This document shows positions 8,393-17,687 of a stretch of 64,000 nt of DNA, in pieces; within the stretch, counting starts at the first letter, position 1, and every line of letters begins with the position of its first letter. The stretch lies in assembly GCA_903945175.1 (NCBI GenBank), contig CAJAUM010000025.1, forward strand, positions 1-64,000. Reading direction: 5' to 3'. The notes under the pieces were generated by a model. The model was not told the DNA's origin. It saw only the letters and a program-made list of their open reading frames with translations, and made no database searches. Position numbers and translations under genes: made by a program. Source of the DNA: an uncultured Bacteroidales bacterium. GTDB lineage: Bacteria > Bacteroidota > Bacteroidia > Bacteroidales > FEN-979.

Positions 8393-10360
8393 TCAACCCC
8401 AGTGTTTCGTCAGGTCATTCCTCGATAAAAGTATCGGGGTTTCCTTGTCGACATAGAGCGGAACGGTTTCCACAGTTACATTGCTGGTATCAAGCCCCAG
8501 TGCCTTTACTTCGGATATTCCGAAACGCTTGAAAATGGAATAGAGATCCATGACAAACTGCTCTTTTGGCGGAAAATCAAAATCGTAATTCTGAATCCGG
8601 TCGATCACGACGAACCTGAAGTCGGCACTTATCAAATGCTTCCGGAGGGAGGCATAGTGACTGAGCATATCAATTTCGTGATTGTGGCTTAATTCTTCAA
8701 GAACCTGCCTGAAAAAGAGGTTCACCCTGGGCTGTACTTTAAATCCGATTTTAAAATCCACCTTTATCAAGGTCCCTGGAATGATATGGGTAATCTTGTA
8801 TTCCAGCACATGCGGGTCATCAAGAATGTCGACATGCAGCAGCCAGTAAAGGTCGGCACGCTTAGGATGCTTGTTCAGGATGGAATAAATGATCTTTGAT
8901 TCGATGTCGGTCACTTTGTTGGCCTTGGTAAGAAAAACCAGGTTGGTCGCATATTTCGGCACAGTAACATCGTGACTCAGGTCTTTAATTACATCCACAT
9001 ATTTCTCAATCCGCTGAAATTCGATAAAACTGTTTTTGATGCGCCGGCCGCTGAACCATACATACATGATTAAAAACAGGAATCCGCCAAGCAGCAGGGT
9101 AAACCATCCTCCATGCATGAACTTGTTCAGGTTTGCAATGAGGAAGGAGCCCTCGATGGAAAGATACACTATCAGAAAAATAATAATCACGTAAATGGGG
9201 GTTTTTTTATAAAAAAGATAGATGCTGAGGAGGCTGGTGGTCATCAGCATGGTGATGGTAATCGACAGTCCATATGCTGCTTCCATATTGGTTGATCGTT
9301 GAAAGAACAGGACAACAAAGAGGCAGGAAAAATAGAGCATCCAGTTGATGCTGGAGATATACATCTGCCCTTTGATATTGGTAGGGTAGTTGATCTTGAT
9401 CTTTGGCCAGAAGTTGAGCTGGATGGCTTCGCTGATCAGCGTATAAGAACCGCTGATCAGGGCCTGGCTGGCGATGACGGCTGCTGCTGTGGAGATGATG
9501 ATCCCGATGAGCAGGAACCAGTGCGGCATGATGGCAAAGAAAGGGTTGGTCCATTCATAAATGCTGTCGGAGTTGGCAATAATCCATGAACCCTGTCCGA
9601 AATAATTAAGCAGAAGCATACTTTTGACATATATCCAGGTGATCCGGATGTTTTTCAGCCCGCAATGCCCCAGATCGGAATAGAGCGCTTCGGCGCCGGT
9701 GGTGCATAGAAATACGGCCCCCATAAGCAGGAATCCCTGCGGATATTGTGTCAGAAAAACATAGGCATGATGGGGGTCGATGGCCTTCAGAATCATGGGA
9801 TTGTTGAGAATCTGGGAAAAGCCTAACACCCCAAGCATGGCGAACCATACGAACATGATGGGGCCGAAGGATGCCCCGACTGCTTTGGTCCCGAATTTTT
9901 GCACCAGGAAAAGCCCGGTGATGATCACAAGAACAATCGGTATTATCGGAATCCGCGGGTTAATGATGGTTAGTCCCTCTACAGCAGAAACAATGGTAAT
10001 GGATGGGGTAATGACCCCGTCGGCCAGCAGCGTGCTTCCACCGATGATTGCAAACACATAGGCCCATTTGGCCCTTTTCCTGATCAGGGCAAACAGGGAG
10101 AAGATGCCACCCTCTCCGTTGTTGTCGGCTCGCAGGGTGATGATGATATATTTTACCGTTGTCTGAAGGGTCAGTGTCCAAAAAATGCATGACAAGCCGC
10201 CCATGATGAAGGGTTCGGTAATTGAATCGGCCCCGGCCACGATGGCTTTCATAACATAAAGGGGCGATGTTCCAATATCACCGTAAATGATCCCGAGGGT
10301 GATTAGTAAACCTGCAGCTGAAATTGCCTGGCCGTGGCTCTTGTGTATGGCACTCCGCAT
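8393..10360 (-). CDS. kup: KUP-family potassium uptake transporter (copy 1)
   Basis: A proton-coupled K+ importer of the KUP/HAK family in the inner membrane, 655 residues. It starts its core with LGIIYGDIGTSPLYVMKAI, the hallmark GDIGTSPLY, then GGIFSLFALIRKRAKW, and has about twelve membrane segments over the first 440 residues. The rest is a cytosolic domain ending in VETVPLYVDKETPILL. It is closely similar along its whole length to the next gene upstream (10460-12427), a tandem duplication. A TACATTTG promoter element lies 35 bases upstream, so it can be transcribed independently of the other copy. Confidence 0.93.
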   Translation of the reverse strand: MRSAIHKSHGQAISAAGLLITLGIIYGDIGTSPLYVMKAIVAGADSITEPFIMGGLSCIFWTLTLQTTVKYIIITLRADNNGEGGIFSLFALIRKRAKWAYVFAIIGGSTLLADGVITPSITIVSAVEGLTIINPRIPIIPIVLVIITGLFLVQKFGTKAVGASFGPIMFVWFAMLGVLGFSQILNNPMILKAIDPHHAYVFLTQYPQGFLLMGAVFLCTTGAEALYSDLGHCGLKNIRITWIYVKSMLLLNYFGQGSWIIANSDSIYEWTNPFFAIMPHWFLLIGIIISTAAAVIASQALISGSYTLISEAIQLNFWPKIKINYPTNIKGQMYISSINWMLYFSCLFVVLFFQRSTNMEAAYGLSITITMLMTTSLLSIYLFYKKTPIYVIIIFLIVYLSIEGSFLIANLNKFMHGGWFTLLLGGFLFLIMYVWFSGRRIKNSFIEFQRIEKYVDVIKDLSHDVTVPKYATNLVFLTKANKVTDIESKIIYSILNKHPKRADLYWLLHVDILDDPHVLEYKITHIIPGTLIKVDFKIGFKVQPRVNLFFRQVLEELSHNHEIDMLSHYASLRKHLISADFRFVVIDRIQNYDFDFPPKEQFVMDLYSIFKRFGISEVKALGLDTSNVTVETVPLYVDKETPILLSRNDLTKHWG

Positions 10361-10395
10361 ATGGATAACGGATTAACCTGTGGATAAAAAGTGTG

Positions 10396-10403
10396 CAAAT
10401 GTA
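10396..10403 (-). promoter_or_regulatory. -7 promoter element (TACATTTG) for kup copy 1
   Basis: Exact TAnnTTTG on the minus strand, 35 bases ahead of the kup start at 10360. A TTG on the minus strand at 10422-10424 sits 18 bases further up, near the distance expected for the -33 element. Confidence 0.55.
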
Positions 10404-10459
10404 ATCTTTTTTTTAGCAAAGCAACCCGGCGACAATTTTATCAGGGATTTTGTCGAAGG

Positions 10460-12427
10460 CTAACCATAATGTTTGGTCAGGTCGTTGCGGGTAAGCAAAA
10501 CCGGGGTCTCCTTGTCAATGTATAGTGGAACTGTCTCAACAGTAACATTGCTGGTGTCCAAACCCAACGAACGTACTTCACCGATTCCAAACCGCTTTAG
10601 GATGTCATAGATATCCATGATAAATTGCTCCCGGGGGGGGAAGTCGAAATCGTAATTCTGTATCCGGTCAATGATAACAAAACGAAAATCGCTCAATATA
10701 TTGAATTGTCTGAGTGAAACATAATGGCTTAACAGGTCGATTTCTTTATTCCTGCTCATCTCTTCGAGAACCTGCCTGAAAAAGAGGTTCAACCTGGGCT
10801 GAACTTTAAACCCGATTTTGAAATCAACCTTAATCAAAATTCCCTGGATGATTTGTGTGACCTTGTACTCGAGCACGTGAGGTTCATCAAGAATATCGAT
10901 GTGCAGCAACCAATAGGTGTCGGCCCGCTTGGGTTGCTTATTCAAAAGAGAATAGATGATTTTTGACTCAACATCCGTTTCCCTGTTGGCTTTTGTCAGG
11001 AAAACCAGGTTTGTGGCATATTTTGGTATTGACTTGTCTCTGGCAAGGGCTTTGATGATATCAATATACTGATCAATTTTAAGGAACTCTATAAAGCTGT
11101 TCTTGATTTTTCGTCCATGGAACCATACGTACATAATGATGAATAGGATGCTGCCGATCATAAAGGTGAGGTATCCGCCATGGAGGAATTTATTCATATT
11201 GGCGATAAGGAAGGATCCTTCGATGAAAAGGTAAATTAGCAGGAACAACACGAGCAGGTACTTCGGAACATGCTTGTAATACAAATAGGTCCCCAGCAAA
11301 ATGGTGGTCATCAGCATTGTAATGTTGATCGTAAGCCCATAGGCCGCCTCCATGTTTGACGATTTTTGAAAAAAGAGGACGACGCCGATGCAACAGATAT
11401 ACAGGATCCAGTTAATGCTGGAGATGTACATTTGTCCCTTGATATTGGTTGGGTAATTGATCTTTACTTTTGGCCAGAAATTGAGGGAGATGGCTTCACT
11501 GATCAGCGTAAAGGAACTGGTAATCATGGCCTGGCTTGCAATGATGGCTGCCACTGTTGCAATCACGATTCCCGGCATAAGAAACCAGGAGGGCATGATG
11601 GCGAAAAAAGGATTGGTCCATTCATTTACGAAATCGACATTTTTAAGGATCCAGGCGCCCTGACCAAAATAGTTGAGAAGAAGGCAAATTTTCACAAAGC
11701 CCCAGGTTATACGTATGTTGTTTCTTCCGCAGTGACCCAGGTCGGAGTAGAGCGCATCAGCACCGGTGGTGCACAGGAATACGGCGCCCAGGAGGACGAA
11801 TCCCTTGGGGTACTTTGTAAGGAAATCGAATGCATAGGCAGGATTCAGGGCATGGAGGATCTGAGGGAACTGCAAGAGTTGAATCATGCCAAGAATGCCA
11901 AGCATTGAAAACCAGATGAACATGATCGGACCGAAAGATTTTCCGATCATCTTGGTTCCGAATTTCTGGATCAGGAACAGCAGTGTGATGATCATTACGG
12001 CTATGGGCACCACCGGGATTCGTGGATTTTTGATCAGGGTTCCTTCAATGGCAGAAACGATGGTGATGGCAGGTGTGATGATGCTGTCGGCCAGCAGCGT
12101 ACAACCACCGATCATGGCAAAAAGAAAGGCCCATTTGGCTCTCTTTCTGATCAGTGCAAAAAGGGCAAATATTCCACCCTCTCCTTTGTTGTCGGCACGT
12201 AACGCAAAGGTGATGTATTTGATGGTCGTTTGCATCGTAAGCGTCCATACAATACATGAGAGCCCGCCGATGATGAACGGGGCATTGATGGAATCTGCTC
12301 CGGCAATAATGGCCCGCATCACATAGAGGGGAGAGGTGCCGATATCTCCGTAAATAATCCCCAAAGTGACAATCAGCCCAGCGGTGGTTATCTTGTCAAT
12401 CTGGCTTTTATTTGTTGAATGATTCAT
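10460..12427 (-). CDS. kup: KUP-family potassium uptake transporter (copy 2)
   Basis: A second KUP K+/H+ symporter, also 655 residues, with GDIGTSPLYVMRAI at about residues 27-40, GGIFALFALIRKRAKW, the same membrane layout and the same C-terminal domain (NVTVETVPLYIDKETPVLL). It lies 99 bp upstream of copy 1. Its start follows the dedA stop by only 5 bp, so it is read from the dedA promoter. Differences between the copies are spread along the protein and include the periplasmic loops. Keeping two copies under separate promoters suggests different expression conditions or affinities, which is inference. Confidence 0.93.
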   Translation of the reverse strand: MNHSTNKSQIDKITTAGLIVTLGIIYGDIGTSPLYVMRAIIAGADSINAPFIIGGLSCIVWTLTMQTTIKYITFALRADNKGEGGIFALFALIRKRAKWAFLFAMIGGCTLLADSIITPAITIVSAIEGTLIKNPRIPVVPIAVMIITLLFLIQKFGTKMIGKSFGPIMFIWFSMLGILGMIQLLQFPQILHALNPAYAFDFLTKYPKGFVLLGAVFLCTTGADALYSDLGHCGRNNIRITWGFVKICLLLNYFGQGAWILKNVDFVNEWTNPFFAIMPSWFLMPGIVIATVAAIIASQAMITSSFTLISEAISLNFWPKVKINYPTNIKGQMYISSINWILYICCIGVVLFFQKSSNMEAAYGLTINITMLMTTILLGTYLYYKHVPKYLLVLFLLIYLFIEGSFLIANMNKFLHGGYLTFMIGSILFIIMYVWFHGRKIKNSFIEFLKIDQYIDIIKALARDKSIPKYATNLVFLTKANRETDVESKIIYSLLNKQPKRADTYWLLHIDILDEPHVLEYKVTQIIQGILIKVDFKIGFKVQPRLNLFFRQVLEEMSRNKEIDLLSHYVSLRQFNILSDFRFVIIDRIQNYDFDFPPREQFIMDIYDILKRFGIGEVRSLGLDTSNVTVETVPLYIDKETPVLLTRNDLTKHYG

Positions 12428-12432
12428 CGGAT

Positions 12433-13089
12433 TTAGGTAAGCTTCTTGCGATCCGTGAATTTTTGGAGAAACGCAATAAGCATGGGTAAAAGCGATATAA
12501 AGATAATAACCAGGATGACAATGGAGAAATTATTTTTCACGAAAGGAATGTTGCCGAAAAAATAACCGGCAATACAAAAGGATGCAACCCAAAGGAACCC
12601 ACCGATAATATTAAAGGAGGTAAACCGTTGGTAACCCATGGTTCCAATACCGGCAACAAAAGGAGCAAAGGTACGGATGATGGGCATAAACCGTGCAATG
12701 ATGATTGTTTTTCCGCCATGTTTTTCATAAAATGCATGGGTTTTATCCAGGTATTCGCGTTTAATCAGCCGGTAGTTCTTTTCATATACACTTTTTCCAA
12801 GGTATTTCCCTGTAAAATAATTAACTGTATCGCCCAAAAACGCTGCGATGGTAAGCAATGGGATTAGAATCAAGATGCTAAGTGGCTCTCCTTCCATCGC
12901 GGCCACGGTGCCCGCAGCAAATAACATCGAGTCGCCCGGTAAAAATGGCGTGACCACAAACCCCGTCTCCATAAAAACAATGAGAAATAAAATCAGATAG
13001 GTCCAGGTCCGGTAATCAGTTACCCATTGCTGAAGATGGATATCAATGTGCATGATGATATCAAGGAAATTCTTGAGAAGTTCGAGCAT
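12433..13089 (-). CDS. DedA-family inner-membrane protein
   Basis: A DedA/SNARE-associated-type membrane protein, a family linked to lipid flipping (undecaprenyl phosphate or phospholipid) and membrane homeostasis. Family motifs: ETGFVVTPFLPGDSMLF near residue 42, GDTVNYFTGKYLGK, and IIARFMPIIRTFAPFVAGIGTM with the conserved arginines. I chose ATG 13089 (MLELLKNFLD) over the longer 13164 frame because a promoter element at 13121-13128 lies inside that extension and DedA proteins normally begin this way. It leads an operon with kup copy 2, 5 bp downstream. Confidence 0.9.
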   Translation of the reverse strand: MLELLKNFLDIIMHIDIHLQQWVTDYRTWTYLILFLIVFMETGFVVTPFLPGDSMLFAAGTVAAMEGEPLSILILIPLLTIAAFLGDTVNYFTGKYLGKSVYEKNYRLIKREYLDKTHAFYEKHGGKTIIIARFMPIIRTFAPFVAGIGTMGYQRFTSFNIIGGFLWVASFCIAGYFFGNIPFVKNNFSIVILVIIFISLLPMLIAFLQKFTDRKKLT

Positions 13090-13120
13090 AGAATGATGGG
13101 ATGTTTGTGAAAATGATCGA

Positions 13121-13128
13121 CAAAGATA
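13121..13128 (-). promoter_or_regulatory. -7 promoter element (TATCTTTG) for dedA-kup
   Basis: Exact TAnnTTTG on the minus strand, 31 bases ahead of the chosen dedA ATG at 13089. It argues against the longer reading frame beginning at 13164. Confidence 0.55.
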
Positions 13129-13223
13129 AGTCAAGAAAAGTGATTGAATGACAGGTTGCTTCATAAATAATTTATTAACAAATATTTAACAAACGTGACT
13201 TGGAAAATCGCTGCCAACATTTC

Positions 13224-13231
13224 TATTTTTG
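13224..13231 (+). promoter_or_regulatory. -7 promoter element (TATTTTTG) ahead of the small secreted ORF
   Basis: Exact TAnnTTTG with a TTGG at 13200-13203 about 20 bases upstream, close to the standard -33/-7 spacing. The ATG at 13238 begins six bases after the element, so the transcript would have almost no leader. Confidence 0.5.
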
Positions 13232-13237
13232 CATCCC

Positions 13238-13540
13238 ATGAATCATAGCCGGATAATCTCATTTGGAATGCTATTTTCCCTGACAACTCTTTTCTGTTCA
13301 GGAATAAATGGCTGTCCAAATCCGGATTTCCGATTACATACCATTCAGCTATCTGCAGATTCAACGATTGGTTGGAATGACCTCTGCTCAGAAATGGACT
13401 TTTTTGATGATGATCAAATTTTTCATGCCATTGAGATCAGATCATTGGTGGAGCCATTCGTAACAACGGCCATTTCCCGGAACTGCAATTTGATTCATGA
13501 ATTCTTCCTTTCTTTCTGGCAACCGCCAAAAATTTCCTGA
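13238..13540 (+). CDS. Hypothetical small secreted protein (about 100 aa)
   Basis: I do not recognise it. From ATG 13238 the frame gives about 100 residues. The N terminus MNHSRIISFGMLFSLTTLFC has the shape of a signal peptide, and the end SFWQPPKIS resembles the PP-ending tails of small exported Bacteroidota proteins. Four further cysteines occur in the mature part. A promoter element directly ahead supports expression. The frame otherwise has no strong evidence, and codon use does not settle it. If it is not a gene, 13090-13665 is a 576-bp intergenic region holding only the two promoters described here. Confidence 0.4.
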   Translation: MNHSRIISFGMLFSLTTLFCSGINGCPNPDFRLHTIQLSADSTIGWNDLCSEMDFFDDDQIFHAIEIRSLVEPFVTTAISRNCNLIHEFFLSFWQPPKIS

Positions 13541-13665
13541 AATAATTTTTAATTTTTCTCGCACCCGTCTGTAGCGTATGGGTATAAGTATGCATGGTAC
13601 GAAACCCTGGGCGTATTATTACGCTCAGTAGCGATCGTTGTAATAAAATTTATTTAATCAAAAAA

Positions 13666-15096
13666 ATGACCAAAATCAGCAGAAGAAAATTTATTGGCAA
13701 ATGCGTGTTCTACAACGCATCAGCCCTGTTGGGAGCAGGATGGCTCATTTCCTGTGCAAAGGATTCCAGTGGTGCGACCATGGATTCCGAATGGGACTAT
13801 TTGCCTATCCAAAATGAAAATCCCGCGATCGCTTTGTGGAGGGAGAAGTGCGAAGAGTGTGGCGACTGTGTTGAGGCTTGTGCAGAAAAGCAAAAAGTGT
13901 TTGGAACCTATCATGCAAATGCGGTCAACCATGTTTGCATCCATTGCGGAACATGCATCATGGCATGTGAAGAGGGCGCCCTGACTGAAAAGTATCACTG
14001 GAAGGATGTGTTAAATGCCATTGACGATCCATCAACCATTGTCATAGCCTCTATCTCTCCTTCAGTCCGTGTTGGAATTGGCGACTACTTTGGCATGGAA
14101 CCAGGTTCATTTGTATTGGAAAATATGGTGGGAGCCTGCCGTGCCGTTGGATTTGACTATGTGCTGGATACCAACTTCAGCGCCGATTTAACCATCATGG
14201 AAGAGGCCGGCGAACTCCAGAAACGCATACAGGAGAAGGTCGACATTCCTCAATTTACGAGTTGCTGCCCGGCCTGGGTAAAGTATGTGGAAATTTATTA
14301 CCCTTTACTACTTCCATATCTGTCAACTGCTAAAAGTCCGGTTAGCATGCAAGGCGCCATGGTTAAAAGCTACTTTGCACAAAAGAAGGGCCTGAATCCC
14401 CGCAATATCGTCCATGTGGCCATTACGCCATGCGCTGCTAAAAAATATGAAATAACGCGTGACGATCTCGCGATGGACGGCATCCAGGGAACCGACATCG
14501 TTATAACAACCAATGAGTTAGCGAGAATGTTGAAAAGGCGTAATGTCAATTTAACAGCGCAAAAAGGTAACTTCGACTCTTGTATGGGCGCCGCCTCAGG
14601 CGCCGGCATCATCTTTGGCAATACAGGTGGCGTGACGAGAGCGGCTCTTCGAACGGCCTATTATAATATTACAGGTGCAAATCCACCTGCCAACCTTCTT
14701 GATCTGCAACAGGTGCAGGGACTCAATGGCTTAAAAGAAGCACAGGTCACCATAGGGGATACAACGCTCAACGTGGCGGTGTGTTATGAGATGAGAAATG
14801 CGCAGAGATTACTTGAACAGGTGATGAACGGTACCTGCAAATACCATTTTATCGAGGTGATGGCCTGTAAAGGGGGATGTGTTGGAGGCGTAGGTCAGCC
14901 TGCCGGAAGCAGTAAAATACAAAAGCGCATCAGCGCACTGAATACGGCAGATATGGAAGCCACCACCCGATATTGTCATGAAAATCCCGAAATTGCAGCC
15001 ATCTATACAGATTTCCTTGGCGAGGTCGGCGGCCCGGAAGCAAAAAAATATTTACATACAGTATACAATGACAAATCAAACCTGCTCTTAAAATGA
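13666..15096 (+). CDS. [FeFe]-hydrogenase catalytic subunit, Tat-exported lipoprotein-like
   Basis: Catalyses 2H+ + 2e- = H2. The start MTKISRRKFIGK gives a twin-arginine signal (SRRKFI) and the segment ends in LISC, a lipobox, so it is probably exported folded and lipid-anchored. The longer frame from 13594 would bury this signal. Two 4Fe-4S ferredoxin motifs follow (CEECGDCVEAC; CIHCGTCIMAC). The H-cluster loops are FTSCCPAW (Cys200/201), ITPCAAKK (Cys256) and EVMACKGGCVGGVGQP (Cys401/405). All cluster cysteines and the proton-transfer cysteine are present, but the methionine usual before PC in loop 2 is Thr254. No maturase (HydEFG) or electron partner lies nearby. The stop overlaps the ATG of the P-type ATPase (ATGA). 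Confidence 0.88.
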   Translation: MTKISRRKFIGKCVFYNASALLGAGWLISCAKDSSGATMDSEWDYLPIQNENPAIALWREKCEECGDCVEACAEKQKVFGTYHANAVNHVCIHCGTCIMACEEGALTEKYHWKDVLNAIDDPSTIVIASISPSVRVGIGDYFGMEPGSFVLENMVGACRAVGFDYVLDTNFSADLTIMEEAGELQKRIQEKVDIPQFTSCCPAWVKYVEIYYPLLLPYLSTAKSPVSMQGAMVKSYFAQKKGLNPRNIVHVAITPCAAKKYEITRDDLAMDGIQGTDIVITTNELARMLKRRNVNLTAQKGNFDSCMGAASGAGIIFGNTGGVTRAALRTAYYNITGANPPANLLDLQQVQGLNGLKEAQVTIGDTTLNVAVCYEMRNAQRLLEQVMNGTCKYHFIEVMACKGGCVGGVGQPAGSSKIQKRISALNTADMEATTRYCHENPEIAAIYTDFLGEVGGPEAKKYLHTVYNDKSNLLLK

Positions 15097-17687
15097 AAAT
15101 AGATTTTGATCCTGGAAAAATATCCGGACTTAGCTCTGAAGAGGTTGAAAAGACACTATTGTCCGAAGGGTACAATGAACTGCCCTCTTCGAAATCGAGA
15201 AATTTTATCACCATAGCCCTTGGGGTTGTTAAGGAACCAATGTTCCTGCTGCTTGTTGCCTGCGGAACGCTTTATATGTTTCTGGGTGATGTGCAGGAAG
15301 GGCTCATGCTCCTCAGTTTTGTCTTTGTAATCATGGGTATTGAGTTTTACCAGGAGAAAAAAACCGAGAAGGCGCTGGATGCGTTACGTGACCTGGCAAG
15401 TCCAAGGGCCCTGGTTATCCGCGACGGGGTCGAGAAAAGGATCGCCGGCAGAGAGGTTGTTACCGGTGATATCCTGATTTTGCAGGAGGGTGACCGCGTA
15501 CCGGCCGATGCGACCATTCTCTCCTCGGTCAGCCTTCTGGCCGATGAATCGCTGCTTACAGGTGAGCCCGTGCCGGTTCGAAAACAGGACTGGGACGGGA
15601 AAAATCCGGGGGTCCAACCCGGCGGCGACGACCTGCCGTTTGTTTATTCTGGTTCTATGATCGTTCAGGGATCGGGTGTAGCGCAGGTTTCGGCGACCGG
15701 GATCAACACGGAGATCGGGAAGATCGGCAAGGCCATCGGAGAGGTAAAGGAGGAGCCCACGCGGTTAAAGAAAGAGATGGGAATACTGGTGAAGCGACTG
15801 GCAATTACCGGGTTCGTCTTGTGTTTGCTTGTCATTGTTGTGTATACACTGACCAGGGGAGATCTGCTGAAGGGATTTCTGGCCGGGATTACCCTTGCGA
15901 TGGCGATGCTGCCCGAAGAATTTCCTGTGGTTTTAGCCATTTTTCTGGCTTTGGGCGCCTGGCGGATGTCGAAAAAAAATGTGCTGACAAGAAAACCCTC
16001 GGCCATAGAAACACTTGGTTCTGCTACCGTACTGTGTACCGACAAGACAGGCACCCTGACATTAAATAAAATGACCGTTCACCAGCTATTTAATGGCACC
16101 GATTTTTTCATGTCGGATAAGGAGAACGCGTTGCCTGAAACATTTCACAGGGTTGTTGAATATGGAATCCTTGCCAGCCAGGTTAACCCCTTCGATCCGA
16201 TGGAGAAAGCCATTGCCCGGCTCGGTGATCAATTTCTTCAGGGGAGTGAACATGTGAACCATCAGTGGGAGATGATTCGCGAGTATCCGCTTTCAAAAGA
16301 ACTGCTTGCCATGTCGCGCGTTTTTTCCGAACGCACAACAGGAGAACGAAACATTGCAGCCAAAGGCGCTCCCGAAGTGATTTGCGATCTATGCCATCTG
16401 TCCGCTGACCTCCGCGAAAAGTATGCGGGCGCCATTGAAGAGATGGCTGGAAACGGCCTCCGGGTATTGGGAGTCGCCATGTCAAAAATTTCTTCGGATG
16501 TTCTGCCTGAGAACCAGCATGATTTCGAATTTGAATTTCTGGGATTGATAGGCCTTTCAGACCCCATCAGGCCTGAAGTAAAGGATGCAGTCGCCGAATG
16601 TTACAGGGCAGGAATCCGGGTGATCATGATCACGGGCGACTATCCCGTAACAGCCATGAACATCGCCGGGCAAATTGGTCTCAGGAATCCCGGTATTTGC
16701 ATCAGCGGACCGGAGCTCAAAGCCATGACAGAAGAGGAACTTGGCATGCGGATCAGCAATGTGAATGTCTTTGCCAGGGTCGTCCCCGAGCAAAAGCTGA
16801 TGCTTGTAAATGCCCTGAAAAGGAACGGGGAGGTCGTAGCCATGACAGGGGATGGGATCAACGATGCCCCAGCCCTGAAAGCCGCCCACATTGGGATTGC
16901 CATGGGCGAAAAGGGTACGGATGTCGCACGGGAAGCCGCATCGCTGGTGCTTCTGGATGACAACTTCGCTTCGATCGTCGCCGGGAACGCCATGGGGCGT
17001 CGGATCTTTGACAATCTTCAGAAGGCCCTTGGATACATCTTTGCGATCCATGTCCCTATTGCAGGCCTCTCGCTTATACCCATCCTGCTCATGGATCTTC
17101 CGCTCATCCTTTGGCCCATTCACATCGTATTTTTGGAACTCATCATCGATCCTGCCTGTTCAATGATCTTTGAAGCGGAAAAGGAGGAGAAAAATGTCAT
17201 GGACCGACCTCCAAGGGATATCAAGGAACCGTTCTTTGGCTTTAAAAAAATTATTCTTAGTTGCATGCAGGGAGTCGGGATCCTGGTTTTTGTCATGGGG
17301 ATCTATCTGTACAGCCATTACAGCGGGCACAGTGAGGGGCAGGTCCGTGCCATGTCGTTCATCACACTCATTGCCGCAAACATTGCATTTATCATGTCGA
17401 ACCGCTCCTGGACACGAAGTATCTTTGAATTGATTACTATCCGGAATAAAGCGGCCGGATGGGTCATTGGAGGCGCTGTTCTTTTTATGATCCTTATCCT
17501 GAATATTCCTTTCTGCCTGAAGATGTTCCAGTTCGAGCAGCCGGGGATTGCAGATTCGATGATATGCATTGCAGCCGGATTGCTCACCATCACCTGGTTC
17601 GAGGTATACAAGGCCGTTAATTTTCGGAGAACGAAACGGTCGGTGTTATTTGAAAATCATCCTAAGGATAAAAAAGAGGAGTCCTGA
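15093..17687 (+). CDS. Cation-transporting P-type ATPase (P2A-like, probable Ca2+ or Mn2+ type)
   Basis: An ATP-driven cation pump of 864 residues. It has the N-terminal cation-ATPase domain, an actuator domain with TGEP (usually TGES), the phosphorylation motif DKTGTLT, TGD (MITGDYPVT) and GDGINDAPALKAA. The membrane segment 4 motif is MLPEEFPVV where Ca2+ pumps usually have PEGLP, so the site-forming Glu is kept but the next two residues differ. Membrane segment 6 reads FLELIIDPAC, keeping the Asp. Ten membrane segments fit. Its ATG overlaps the hydrogenase stop by four bases, implying coupled translation. Its 3' end overlaps the convergent PiT gene by 42 bp. The ion is not certain. Confidence 0.88.
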   Translation: MKIDFDPGKISGLSSEEVEKTLLSEGYNELPSSKSRNFITIALGVVKEPMFLLLVACGTLYMFLGDVQEGLMLLSFVFVIMGIEFYQEKKTEKALDALRDLASPRALVIRDGVEKRIAGREVVTGDILILQEGDRVPADATILSSVSLLADESLLTGEPVPVRKQDWDGKNPGVQPGGDDLPFVYSGSMIVQGSGVAQVSATGINTEIGKIGKAIGEVKEEPTRLKKEMGILVKRLAITGFVLCLLVIVVYTLTRGDLLKGFLAGITLAMAMLPEEFPVVLAIFLALGAWRMSKKNVLTRKPSAIETLGSATVLCTDKTGTLTLNKMTVHQLFNGTDFFMSDKENALPETFHRVVEYGILASQVNPFDPMEKAIARLGDQFLQGSEHVNHQWEMIREYPLSKELLAMSRVFSERTTGERNIAAKGAPEVICDLCHLSADLREKYAGAIEEMAGNGLRVLGVAMSKISSDVLPENQHDFEFEFLGLIGLSDPIRPEVKDAVAECYRAGIRVIMITGDYPVTAMNIAGQIGLRNPGICISGPELKAMTEEELGMRISNVNVFARVVPEQKLMLVNALKRNGEVVAMTGDGINDAPALKAAHIGIAMGEKGTDVAREAASLVLLDDNFASIVAGNAMGRRIFDNLQKALGYIFAIHVPIAGLSLIPILLMDLPLILWPIHIVFLELIIDPACSMIFEAEKEEKNVMDRPPRDIKEPFFGFKKIILSCMQGVGILVFVMGIYLYSHYSGHSEGQVRAMSFITLIAANIAFIMSNRSWTRSIFELITIRNKAAGWVIGGAVLFMILILNIPFCLKMFQFEQPGIADSMICIAAGLLTITWFEVYKAVNFRRTKRSVLFENHPKDKKEES

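Noticed and set aside
11366-11908. 180-codon open frame on the plus strand
   Set aside because: It lies antisense inside kup copy 2, whose protein is well conserved; the frame has no recognisable domain and is a shadow of kup codon use.
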